NCBI GenBank assembly: GCA_016719885.1
Contig: JADJYF010000010.1
Location: 259,764-323,763 of the forward strand
DNA length: 64,000 nt
DNA from: Pseudomonadota bacterium
GTDB taxonomy: Bacteria; Pseudomonadota; Gammaproteobacteria; Ga0077536
Reading direction: 5' to 3'
Positions 38,903-47,095 of this stretch are shown here, piece after piece. The position numbers and the translations under genes are program-made. The notes under the pieces are model-generated. The model ran no database searches and was not told where the DNA came from. It saw nothing but the letters and a program-made list of their open reading frames with translations. Numbering within the stretch: the stretch's first letter is position 1; each line of letters opens with the position of its first letter.

Positions 38903-39826
38903 TCAGGGCCGCTCGTCGGCGCCCGCGCCTTCCTTGACCACCGGCATCATTTCCTGGCGGTTGATGCCCAGCCACACCACGGTCGCGGTCGCGACATAGA
39001 TGGACGAATAGGTGCCGACCAGGATGCCGATCACGAGCGCGATGGAAAACCCGTGCAGCAATTCGCCGCCGAAGAACAACAGCGCCAGCACCGCCAGCAT
39101 GGTTTCGCCGGAGGTCATGAGGGTGCGCGACAAGGTCTGGTTGAGCGCCGCGTTGACGATTTCCTTGACCGTGCCCTTGCGCATCTTGCGCAGGTTCTCG
39201 CGCACGCGGTCGAACACCACCACGGTGTCATTCAAGGAATAACCCAACACCGCGAGCACCGCCGCCAGCACCGTCAAATCGAATTCACGGCCGGTGACCG
39301 CGAAATAGCCGATGGTGATGACGACGTCGTGCATGGTGGCGACGATGGCGCCGACCGAGAACTTCCAGGTGAAGCGCAGCATCACGTAGATGAAGATGCC
39401 GCCCAGTGCGAACAACAGCGCCAGGACGCCGGATTCCGCCAGTTCGTCGCCGACCTGCGGACCGACGAACTCGATACGGCGCAGCTCCGCGCCGGGCAGC
39501 AGTTCGATCACGCGGTGGCTGACGGCCGATGCCTTCTGATCGCCCGTCGGCGGCAGGCGCACCAGCACATCGGTCGGCGTGCCGAAGCGCTGCACCATGG
39601 CGTTCTTGAATTCCGAGGCGTGCAGGGCCTCGCGGATCTCGTTCAAGTTCGGCTCGCTCTTGTAGCCGAGCTCCACCAGCGTGCCGCCGGTGAAATCGAC
39701 GCCGAAGTTGAAGCCCTTGAACAGACTCGCGCCGACCGAGATGAGCACCAGCAAGGTGGTCACCGCCACCGCCGGGCGCACGTGGCCCATGAAGTCGAAA
39801 TTGAATTCTTTGTGTTCGCCTGCCAT
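38903..39826 (-). CDS. secF: Protein translocase subunit SecF
   Basis: SecF with SecD uses the proton gradient to pull preproteins through SecYEG. The 307-residue protein has six membrane helices, the N-terminal FNFGVDFTGGTLVELGY motif, a periplasmic loop and the C-terminal helices with GYSLNDTVVVFDRVREN. The ATG follows secD by 24 bases. Typical gammaproteobacterial length. Confidence 0.96.
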   Translation of the reverse strand: MAGEHKEFNFDFMGHVRPAVAVTTLLVLISVGASLFKGFNFGVDFTGGTLVELGYKSEPNLNEIREALHASEFKNAMVQRFGTPTDVLVRLPPTGDQKASAVSHRVIELLPGAELRRIEFVGPQVGDELAESGVLALLFALGGIFIYVMLRFTWKFSVGAIVATMHDVVITIGYFAVTGREFDLTVLAAVLAVLGYSLNDTVVVFDRVRENLRKMRKGTVKEIVNAALNQTLSRTLMTSGETMLAVLALLFFGGELLHGFSIALVIGILVGTYSSIYVATATVVWLGINRQEMMPVVKEGAGADERP

Positions 39827-39850
39827 GACTGCTTCCTAAGTTCGACGGCG

Positions 39851-41668
39851 TTAAACCGACAGGCCTTTGAGACGGCGGCGGCCGTAGACCAGGTTGACGA
39901 TGGCGCGCGTGCCGGTGATGGCGGTGAAGGCCGAGGTCAGGATGCCCAAGGTCAGCGTGACCGCGAAACCCTTGACCGGGCCGGTGCCGAACAGGAACAG
40001 CACCAGCGCCGCGATCATGTGCGTGACGTTGGCGTCGGCAATGGTGGCAAAGGCTTTCTCGTAGCCGGCATGGATACTGGCCTGCGGCGAGTTGCCGTTG
40101 CGCAGTTCCTCACGAATGCGCTCGTTGATGAGCACGTTGGCGTCGATGGCCATGCCGACGGTGAGCACGATACCTGCAATACCTGGCAAGGTGAGGGTCG
40201 CCTGCAGCATCGACAGCAAGGCCACCAGCAGCACCACGTTCATCGACAGCGCCACGCCGGCGATGAGGCCGAAGGCCCGGTAGTAGATGGCGGTGAACAC
40301 CACCACGGCGATGAGGCCCATGACGGCGGACATCATGCCCTTGTCGATGTTGTCTTGCCCCAGGCTCGGGCCGACGGTGCGTTCCTCGATGATTTCGATC
40401 GGCGCCGCCAGCGCGCCGGCGCGCAGCAGGAGCGCCAGGGTATGCGCTTCGTCGGTCGAATCGAGTCCGCTGATCTGGAAGCGCTTGGAAAGCTCGTCGC
40501 GAATGGTGGCGACGTTGATGACCTGCTCCACCGGGCGGCCCTTGCGCTGTTCGATGTAGACCACCGCCATCGGCTTGCCGATCTGGTCGCGGGTGGCGCG
40601 GCTGAACAGGCGCGAGCCCTTGCCGTCGAGGGTGATGAACACCGCCGGGCCGCCGCTGCTCTGCTCGATGCCGCTGGCCGCGTCGATGATGTACTCACCG
40701 GTCAGCATGACTTTCTTGTCGAGCAGTATGGGCTGACCTTCCTTGTCGTAATAGATCTTGGAATTGATCGGCACGTGGCCGCTGTCGACGGCCTTGCGCG
40801 CGTCGTTGTTGAAGTCCACCAGGCGGAACTCGAGGGTCGCGGTCGCGCCCAGGATCTTCTTGGCCTCGGCGGTGTCTTCGACACCCGGCAGCTGCACCAC
40901 GATGCGGCCCTCGCCCTGCTGCTGGATGACCGGCTCGGCGACGCCGAACTCGTTCACGCGGTTGCGCAGGGTGGTGAGGTTCTGCTTGATGGCGGTCTTG
41001 CGCACTTCGTCGGTGAGCTTGGGGCTGACGGTCAGCAGCATCTCGTTCGGATCGCTCTGCTCGGCGCGCTCGAGATCGCGGAAGTCCTTGGACAGGACGG
41101 CGCCCGCTTTCTGCTTCATTTCTTCGTTCTGGAAGGTGACGCGTATGCCACCGCTCGGTTCGCGCGCAATCGAACGGTAACGAACCTTCTCGTCGCGGAA
41201 CGCGGTGCGCAGTTCCGACACGAAGCGCTCGTCGGTCTGGGTGCGCACGGCGTCCATGTCGACCTGCATCAGGAAGTGCACGCCGCCGCGCAAATCGAGG
41301 CCCATGTACATGGGCTTGGCGCCGATCTTGCGCAGCCAGTCAGGCGTGGCGGGCGCCATGTTGAGCGCCACGATGTAATGCTCGCCGACGGTCTTTTCGA
41401 CCACGTCGCGGGCCTTGGTGCGGGCATCGACGTCGTTGAAGCGCAGCAGCACGCGCTTGTGCTGGGTTTCGCTGCGTTTGACTTCGATGTTGGCGGCCTT
41501 CAGCGCATCGACCACGCGCGTGGCAAGCGCTTCGTCGACCGTCTCCGAACGCCGTGCCGAGACCTGCAACGCCGGGTCGTCGCCATAGATGTTGGGCAGT
41601 GCGTACAGCACGCCGACGGTCACGACGACCAGGACCAACAGGTAGCGCCACAGCGGGTATTCGTTCAT
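39851..41668 (-). CDS. secD: Protein translocase subunit SecD
   Basis: SecD is the larger partner of SecF. The 605-residue protein has an N-terminal helix (about 7-27), the first periplasmic domain with the GLDLRGGVHFLMQVDMD motif, a long P1 region, and five C-terminal membrane helices. These contain GTLTLPGIAGIVLTVGMAID and ANVLINERIREEL. The order queA-tgt-yajC-secD-secF is standard. Confidence 0.97.
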   Translation of the reverse strand: MNEYPLWRYLLVLVVVTVGVLYALPNIYGDDPALQVSARRSETVDEALATRVVDALKAANIEVKRSETQHKRVLLRFNDVDARTKARDVVEKTVGEHYIVALNMAPATPDWLRKIGAKPMYMGLDLRGGVHFLMQVDMDAVRTQTDERFVSELRTAFRDEKVRYRSIAREPSGGIRVTFQNEEMKQKAGAVLSKDFRDLERAEQSDPNEMLLTVSPKLTDEVRKTAIKQNLTTLRNRVNEFGVAEPVIQQQGEGRIVVQLPGVEDTAEAKKILGATATLEFRLVDFNNDARKAVDSGHVPINSKIYYDKEGQPILLDKKVMLTGEYIIDAASGIEQSSGGPAVFITLDGKGSRLFSRATRDQIGKPMAVVYIEQRKGRPVEQVINVATIRDELSKRFQISGLDSTDEAHTLALLLRAGALAAPIEIIEERTVGPSLGQDNIDKGMMSAVMGLIAVVVFTAIYYRAFGLIAGVALSMNVVLLVALLSMLQATLTLPGIAGIVLTVGMAIDANVLINERIREELRNGNSPQASIHAGYEKAFATIADANVTHMIAALVLFLFGTGPVKGFAVTLTLGILTSAFTAITGTRAIVNLVYGRRRLKGLSV

Positions 41669-41742
41669 CGATGGGATCCGAATCTACTTATGAGTGTCGT
41701 GGCGCAGCGCCGGCGACATGCCGGCGCGCAACGCGCGGCACC

Positions 41743-42072
41743 TTACATTTCCTTCAAGGTGCCCTTGGGCATGACCTGGGCAATGGCGTGCTTCTGCACT
41801 TTGACCTCGGTGTCCTTGGCGATTTCGAGCTTGACGAAATTCGCGCCGACCTCGGTGACCTTGCCGAGCAGACCGCCGGTGGTGACGGCCTCGTCGCCCT
41901 TGGTCAGTTCGCGCACCAGCTTGGCGTGTTCCTTCTGGCGCTTCATCTGCGGCCGGATCAGGAACATGTAGAAAACCAGGAACAAAATCGCCAGCGGCAG
42001 GAAGCCGGCCAGTCCCCCCTGGGGCGCCGTGCCCGCGGCTTGCGCCCATGCGTTCGGTATCAGGTAGTCCAT
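41743..42072 (-). CDS. yajC: Sec translocon accessory protein YajC
   Basis: YajC is a small inner-membrane partner of SecDF. The 109-residue protein has one membrane helix (about 22-42) followed by the family block FYMFLIRPQMKRQKEHAKLVRELTKGDEAVTTGG and a small beta domain. A CATAAT -10-like hexamer lies in the 52-base gap after tgt, but its best -35 (CTGACA) is 19 bases away, so a separate promoter is doubtful. Confidence 0.95.
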   Translation of the reverse strand: MDYLIPNAWAQAAGTAPQGGLAGFLPLAILFLVFYMFLIRPQMKRQKEHAKLVRELTKGDEAVTTGGLLGKVTEVGANFVKLEIAKDTEVKVQKHAIAQVMPKGTLKEM

Positions 42073-42124
42073 GAATTATCTCGAAAAATGGCCGCGCATT
42101 ATGGCACAGCCTTAAGTGGGGTTG

Positions 42125-43237
42125 TCAGGCGCCCGCGTCGGCCTCGTAGTTGGCGAAGCAGGCGCGGGAGAACTCGGCGTAGCGCCCGGCCTGGATGGCG
42201 GCCCGCGCGTCACGCATGAGGGCGAGATAGTAGGCCAGATTGTGGGTGGTGTTGAGGCGCGCGCCCAGGATCTCGTTGGACTTGTCGAGGTGGTGCAGGT
42301 AGGCCCGCGAGTAGTTGCGGCAGGTATAGCACTGGCAGGCCGGGTCCAGCGGCTCGGTGCTGGCACGGTGGCGGGCGTTGCGGATGCGCACCACGCCTTG
42401 GCTGGTGAACAGGTGGCCATTGCGGGCGTTGCGGGTCGGCATCACGCAATCGAACATGTCGACCCCGGCGCCGACCGCGGCAACGAGGTCCTGCGGCGTG
42501 CCGACGCCCATCAGGTAGCGCGGCTTGGCGGCCGGCAGCAGGGCCGCGGTATGGGCGGTGATGGCCAGCATGTCGTCCTTGGGCTCGCCCACCGACAGGC
42601 CACCGATGGCGTAACCGTCGAAGCCGATGTCGATGAGGCCGGCCGCCGATTCGTCGCGCAATACCGGGTAGACCCCGCCCTGCACGATGCCGAACAAGGC
42701 TCCCGGCCCGACATGGGCGGCCTTGCTGCGCGCCGCCCAGCGCAGGCTCAAGCGCATGGACTCGGCGGCCTGGGTGACGGTGGCCGGGTAAGGCGTGCAT
42801 TCGTCGAACACCATGACGATGTCCGAGCCCAGGGCCCGCTGCACCTCAATGGAGATCTCGGGGGTCAGCAGGATCTTGTCGCCATTGATGGGCGAGCGGA
42901 AGGTCACGCCCTCTTCCCTGATCTTGCGCAGTTCTCCCAGGCTCCACACCTGGAAACCGCCGGAATCGGTGAGGATGGGTTTATCCCAATGCATAAAGCC
43001 GTGCAGGCCACCGTGGGCGCCGATGACCTCGGTGCCGGGCCGCAGCATCAGGTGATAGGTGTTGCCGAGCACGATCTGGGCGCCGAGTGCTTCGAGCTCC
43101 TCGGGACTCATGGCCTTGACCGTGCCATAGGTGCCGACCGGCATGAAGATGGGAGTCTCGACCACGCCGTGGTTGAAGGTGAGGCGGCCGGCGCGCGCCG
43201 CGCCGTCACTGGCTTGGAGTTCGAAGGTGAGGCTCAT
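42125..43237 (-). CDS. tgt: tRNA-guanine transglycosylase Tgt
   Basis: Tgt exchanges G34 for preQ1 in tRNAs with GUN anticodons, on the way to queuosine. The 370-residue protein has IFMPVGTYGTVKAM, LGNTYHLMLRPG and TDSGGFQVWSLGELRKI. The catalytic aspartates sit in the FDECTPYPAT and MFDCVMPTRNAR blocks, and the C-terminal zinc site is CQCYTCRNYSRAYLHH. ATG at 43237 shares a base with the queA stop. Confidence 0.97.
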   Translation of the reverse strand: MSLTFELQASDGAARAGRLTFNHGVVETPIFMPVGTYGTVKAMSPEELEALGAQIVLGNTYHLMLRPGTEVIGAHGGLHGFMHWDKPILTDSGGFQVWSLGELRKIREEGVTFRSPINGDKILLTPEISIEVQRALGSDIVMVFDECTPYPATVTQAAESMRLSLRWAARSKAAHVGPGALFGIVQGGVYPVLRDESAAGLIDIGFDGYAIGGLSVGEPKDDMLAITAHTAALLPAAKPRYLMGVGTPQDLVAAVGAGVDMFDCVMPTRNARNGHLFTSQGVVRIRNARHRASTEPLDPACQCYTCRNYSRAYLHHLDKSNEILGARLNTTHNLAYYLALMRDARAAIQAGRYAEFSRACFANYEADAGA

Positions 43238-44283
43238 CAAGGCTGCTCGGGGGTGTGACGGCGGGTCAGCCACATGGCGTCGCCATAACTGAAAAACCGG
43301 TAGCCGGCGGTCACGGCATGCTGGTAGGCGGCCATGATGCGCTCATGTCCCGCGAAGCTCGACACCAGCATCAGCAATGTCGAGCGCGGCAGGTGGAAAT
43401 TGGTCAGCAGGGCATCGACCACGCGGAAATCGAAATCCTCTTTAATAAAGAGCCGCGTGTCGCCGCGAAACGGCGCCAGGCTGCCCGAGCGCTCGGCCGC
43501 GCTCTCCAGGGCGCGGGCCACGGTGGTGCCGATGGCAATCACGCGCCCGCCGGCGGCCTTGGCCGCGGCGATGGTGGCACAGGCGGATTCGCTCACCTCG
43601 ATGCGCTCGGCATGCATCACGTGACCGTCGATGCTGTCGCCCCGGATCGGCTGAAAGGTGCCGGCCCCGACGTGCAGGGTGACCTTGGCGGTCGCGACGC
43701 CGCGCGCCGCGATCTCCGCCAGCATCGCTTCGTCGAGGTGCAGGCCCGCGGTCGGCGCCGCCACCGCGCCCGGCTGCGCGGCGAACACCGTCTGGTAGCG
43801 CTCGGCGTCGCTCGATTCATCGGCGCGCGTGATGTAAGGCGGCAGCGGAATGTGACCGCTGGCGGCGAGCAGGTCCGGCAACGTGGCGCCGTCGGCGCCC
43901 TGGATCAGGAACAAGTCCCCTTCCCGCCCCCACACCTCGATGGCGCCCGACGGCTCGAGCGCGATGCGCGTGCCCGGCCGCGTGGGCTTGCTGGCGCGCA
44001 ACTGCGCCATCGCCTGCTGCGGCGACATCACCCGCTCGACCATGATCTCGACCGCGCCGCCGGTGGCCTTACGCCCGAACAACCGCGCCGGAATGACCCG
44101 CGTATCGTTCAACACCATCACGTCGCCCGCGCGAAACAGGCCCGGCAGGTCGACGATGCCGCCATCCGCCCACTCACCCACGGCCTCGCCCAACACCAAC
44201 AGCCGCGCATCACGACGCCGCGCGGTCGGGTATTGCGCAATCTGGGTCTCGGGCAGGGAGTAGTCGAAGTCGGAAAGCTGCAC
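43237..44283 (-). CDS. queA: S-adenosylmethionine:tRNA ribosyltransferase-isomerase QueA
   Basis: QueA adds the cyclopentenediol ring precursor from SAM to preQ1-modified tRNA, directly after Tgt. The 348-residue protein starts at GTG 44283 (VQLSDFDYSLPETQIAQYP, the family N-terminus). It contains MVLNDTRVIPARLFGRK, HIPLPPYITR, AAPTAGLHLDEAML, TLHVGAGTFQPIR and the C-terminal NFHLPRSTLLMLVSSFAG. The extension upstream of the GTG crosses the tRNA gene and is rejected. Confidence 0.96.
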   Translation of the reverse strand: MQLSDFDYSLPETQIAQYPTARRRDARLLVLGEAVGEWADGGIVDLPGLFRAGDVMVLNDTRVIPARLFGRKATGGAVEIMVERVMSPQQAMAQLRASKPTRPGTRIALEPSGAIEVWGREGDLFLIQGADGATLPDLLAASGHIPLPPYITRADESSDAERYQTVFAAQPGAVAAPTAGLHLDEAMLAEIAARGVATAKVTLHVGAGTFQPIRGDSIDGHVMHAERIEVSESACATIAAAKAAGGRVIAIGTTVARALESAAERSGSLAPFRGDTRLFIKEDFDFRVVDALLTNFHLPRSTLLMLVSSFAGHERIMAAYQHAVTAGYRFFSYGDAMWLTRRHTPEQP

Positions 44284-44317
44284 GGGCGCGAGTCTAACAG
44301 AGCAAGCTTCTCCACGG

Positions 44318-44346
44318 TCGACCGACGCGCGAGGTTTCACTATACT
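44318..44346 (+). promoter_or_regulatory. Promoter of the tRNA-Leu gene
   Basis: TCGACC (44318-44323) and TATACT (44341-44346) are separated by 17 bases and lie 20 bases before the tRNA. The -10 matches 5 of 6 and the -35 4 of 6 consensus positions. The site lies in the gap between divergent queA and the tRNA. Confidence 0.6.
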
Positions 44347-44366
44347 CTGCGCCCTTCGCACACCTT

Positions 44367-44453
44367 GCCGGGATGGCGGAACTGGTAGACGCGCCAGACT
44401 CAAAATCTGGTATCCGTGAGGATGTGGGGGTTCGATTCCCCCTCCCGGTACCA
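44367..44453 (+). tRNA. leuZ-type (CAA): tRNA-Leu (anticodon CAA), island integration site
   Basis: An 87-nt class II tRNA with encoded CCA. The acceptor arm is GCCGGGA/TCCCGGT (G-U at the end, as in some leucine tRNAs). The D arm has GGCGGAACTGGTAGACGC, the anticodon stem is CCAGA/TCTGG with loop CTCAAAA (anticodon CAA, reads UUG). A long variable arm and a T arm GGGGGTTCGATTCCCCC follow. An integrase gene begins 165 bases downstream on the same strand, so the 3' end is very probably the attachment site. No second copy of the 3' end is in the window. The symbol is descriptive only. Confidence 0.95.
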
Positions 44454-44617
44454 AGAGAGCTTCCAGAGACTTCCAGGAAATTCCAAAAACGGCGGAATTA
44501 CTCGGGAAAATCGAAGATTTCTCTTCCAAGTAGATCCAGAGCCCACCGTTGACAGTCGGGGGTAACTGGGGGTAGAAATCGGGGTAACAAGGACGACCCC
44601 AGCGTGGTTACCCCCAC

Positions 44618-45850
44618 ATGCCGCTGACCGACATTGCCATCAAGAATGCCAAGGCAGACGCAAAGCCGTTGAAGCTGTTCGACAGCGGTGGACTGTTCCT
44701 TCTGGTGACACCAACAGGCGGAAAATGGTGGCGCTTGAAGTATCGATTCAGCGGCAAGGAAAAGCTGCTCAGTCTCGGCATCTACCCCGATGTGCCGCTC
44801 GCCGGCCGCCAGGACAAGAAGACTGGCCTGTGGATAGACGGCGCCCGCGAAAAACGCGACCACGCCAGAAAGCTCCTCGCCTGCAAGATTGACCCAGCAG
44901 AAACCCGCAGGGCAGAGAAAGCTGCCGGCGCGGCCGCCGGCCAGAACACCTTCGAAGTCATCGCACGCGAATGGCATGCCAAGCAGAGCAGCTCGTGGGC
45001 GAAGGTCACAGCCGACGCCAAGCTCGTGCGGCTGGAAGCAGATCTGTTTCCGCGCATCGGCTCGAAGCCCATCAGCGATCTGAACGCCCCCGCCCTGCTG
45101 AAGGTGCTGCAGGCCGTCGAAGGCCGGGGCGCAAACGAAATCGCGCGCCGTGTTCGCCAGATGCTCGGTCAGATTTTCCGATATGCGATCTCAACAGGCC
45201 GCATCTCGGCGAACCCGACAACCGACCTCGCCGGCGCCTTGCCTCCCGCCAATCCAGTTCACCACGCGGCCATCACCGAACCGAAGGCTGTCGGCGGACT
45301 CATGCGAGCGATTCAGGACTATCAGGGTGAACCCATCACGCGCGCGGCCCTGCGCTTTGCGCCCCTCGTATTCGTACGACCTGGCGAACTGCGTGCTGCT
45401 GAGTGGAAGGAGTTCGATCTGGACCAGGCGACCTGGCGCATTCCCGGTGAACGCATGAAGATGCGCGAGGCACACTTCGTGCCGCTCTCTAAGCAAGCCC
45501 TCGCCATCTTACGTGAGCTGAATTCACACACCGGCAACGGCCGATTTGTGTTTCCAAGCATCCGCAGTCGCGCCCGACCCATGAGCGAGAACACCGTCAA
45601 TGCCGCCCTGCGCCGTCTGGGCTACACGAAAACCGAAATGACCGGCCACGGCTTCCGCTCGATGGCGTCGACCCTATTGAACGAACAGGGCTGGCACCGG
45701 GACGCCATTGAACGCCAGCTTGCCCATGCCGAACGCGACAGCATCCGCGCCGCGTACAACCGCGCAGAACACCTGCCGGAGCGCAAGAAAATGATGCAGG
45801 CTTGGGCCGACTATCTGGACAAGCTCGCGTCTCAAGGACGCCGTTCTTGA
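44618..45850 (+). CDS. P4-type tyrosine integrase of the island
   Basis: Site-specific recombinase that inserts mobile elements into tRNA genes. The 410-residue protein has the N-terminal DUF4102 arm-binding domain (ALTDIAIKNAKADAKPLKLFDSGG-like start, RLKYRFSGKEKLLSLGIYPDV). The SAM-like core-binding domain spans about 105-205, and the catalytic domain follows. Catalytic residues are seen as R in FVRPGELRAAEW, H and R in GHGFRSMAS, H in LAHAERDS and Y in AAYNRAEHL. The gene is intact and lies directly after tRNA-Leu(CAA), oriented away from it. The 168 bases after it, up to the next gene, hold nothing I recognise. Confidence 0.93.
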   Translation: MPLTDIAIKNAKADAKPLKLFDSGGLFLLVTPTGGKWWRLKYRFSGKEKLLSLGIYPDVPLAGRQDKKTGLWIDGAREKRDHARKLLACKIDPAETRRAEKAAGAAAGQNTFEVIAREWHAKQSSSWAKVTADAKLVRLEADLFPRIGSKPISDLNAPALLKVLQAVEGRGANEIARRVRQMLGQIFRYAISTGRISANPTTDLAGALPPANPVHHAAITEPKAVGGLMRAIQDYQGEPITRAALRFAPLVFVRPGELRAAEWKEFDLDQATWRIPGERMKMREAHFVPLSKQALAILRELNSHTGNGRFVFPSIRSRARPMSENTVNAALRRLGYTKTEMTGHGFRSMASTLLNEQGWHRDAIERQLAHAERDSIRAAYNRAEHLPERKKMMQAWADYLDKLASQGRRS

Positions 45851-46018
45851 AATTGCCGGGGAGACCGTGATGCCCCGAGAGTAGGTTCCGGCTTACTGAT
45901 ATCGAAGTGCGGCAATTTGTCGCAGCAAATTACCCACGACGTTGCGTTATGCTCCGGCGATGCCTCCGTTACGGGGATGCAGTAGAAACATCCCTATAGC
46001 TCGCGGATCAATCAATCC

Positions 46019-47056
46019 ATGAAAATTAAATGTTCATCACCGCCATGGTCGGCGCACGTGACCGTCGCTTTTCTGTTTTTAAGCGCTTCAGTACCCTTCG
46101 GCGCTTTCGCTGCCTGTGGCTCCTCGTTTTGCACACTTACCACCACCCCGGAAGCAGCGCACGAACGAGCCGGCCAGATTCGTCTCGATTTTTCATACGA
46201 ATACATTGACCTTGACGCACCATATTCCGGCGGACATCGCAGTGACGGCCTGCAACATGCCCGGCTTCCCGATGGCGACGTCGAAACAGTACATCGTGAA
46301 ATTGAGACTGTTGGGCATCGCCTCGGCTTGCGCACGTCCGCGGGAGTCTCCGACCGTGTGACCATGGAACTGTACCTGCCGTTCCTGGCCAGAAGTCACA
46401 AGCACTTTGCGTTTGAGGAAGGAGGTGCTGCGTTCGGAAAGTTCGAGTTTTCCGGAATCGGTGATATGACCGTATCGGCACGCTATTCACTGCTGGCGCC
46501 GCAAAATCCTGGCCGTCCGACAGTTGTCATAGGGCTCGGCGTGAAAACGCCAACCGGGTCCACGACCAAACATGGCAAGGTTTTCGAGGATGGCGAAGCC
46601 GTCAGCGCCGTGGCCGAACGATCCATCCAGCCCGGAAGCGGCTCGTGGGACCCGATTTTCAGTGCGTATTATCTACAGCGTTTTCAGCAAATCTCTGCCT
46701 TCGCGAACGGCACCGTTCGCCTCCCTTCAGGGCACGACGGCTATGATTTCGGAACAGAGTCGCTGATTAACCTTGGCGCGTCTTATTCGATGTTACCGGG
46801 CGTCGAAGCTATTCTTCAGTTCAACGTCCGTGTCGTCGGTCGTGATCAGTCGGCCGAAGAGTCAGAGCTCTTCAATCAGAACACTGGCGGCGAGTATGTA
46901 TTCATTAGTCCTGGCCTGCGATTCATGGCCGCCAAGGATCTATCGCTGTACGCATTTGCTCAGTTGCCACTTTATCGCAATGTAAACGGCGGCCAACTCA
47001 CCGCTGATTGGAGCGTATCCACCGGAATCAGCTATGCGTTTGGAGGGTGGCAGTAG
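46019..47056 (+). CDS. Secreted beta-rich outer-membrane channel-like protein
   Basis: The 345-residue product has a cleavable signal (about 1-31, ending FGAFAA), then a conspicuous ACGSSFCTLTT segment and a beta-strand-rich body. It ends in GISYAFGGW, aromatic-rich as in outer-membrane barrels. The internal pattern (LRTSAGVSDRVTMELYLPF, GIGDMTVSARYSLL, GLGVKTPTGS) resembles the transporter-like family formerly called phenol-degradation MetA-pathway proteins. The family is frequent beside metal-resistance genes, but its substrate is not known. It is intact, faces the cadA gene convergently, and may be part of the metal block. Confidence 0.65.
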   Translation: MKIKCSSPPWSAHVTVAFLFLSASVPFGAFAACGSSFCTLTTTPEAAHERAGQIRLDFSYEYIDLDAPYSGGHRSDGLQHARLPDGDVETVHREIETVGHRLGLRTSAGVSDRVTMELYLPFLARSHKHFAFEEGGAAFGKFEFSGIGDMTVSARYSLLAPQNPGRPTVVIGLGVKTPTGSTTKHGKVFEDGEAVSAVAERSIQPGSGSWDPIFSAYYLQRFQQISAFANGTVRLPSGHDGYDFGTESLINLGASYSMLPGVEAILQFNVRVVGRDQSAEESELFNQNTGGEYVFISPGLRFMAAKDLSLYAFAQLPLYRNVNGGQLTADWSVSTGISYAFGGWQ

Positions 47057-47095
47057 GCAGTTAGCGATGTACTGCTTGATCCGATTTCGGAAGGA

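Noticed and set aside
38669..41971. Plus-strand open frame of 1,100 codons opposite pdxB, secF and secD
   Set aside because: It is antisense to three recognisable essential or conserved genes and contains no recognisable domain; codon bias produces the long frame.
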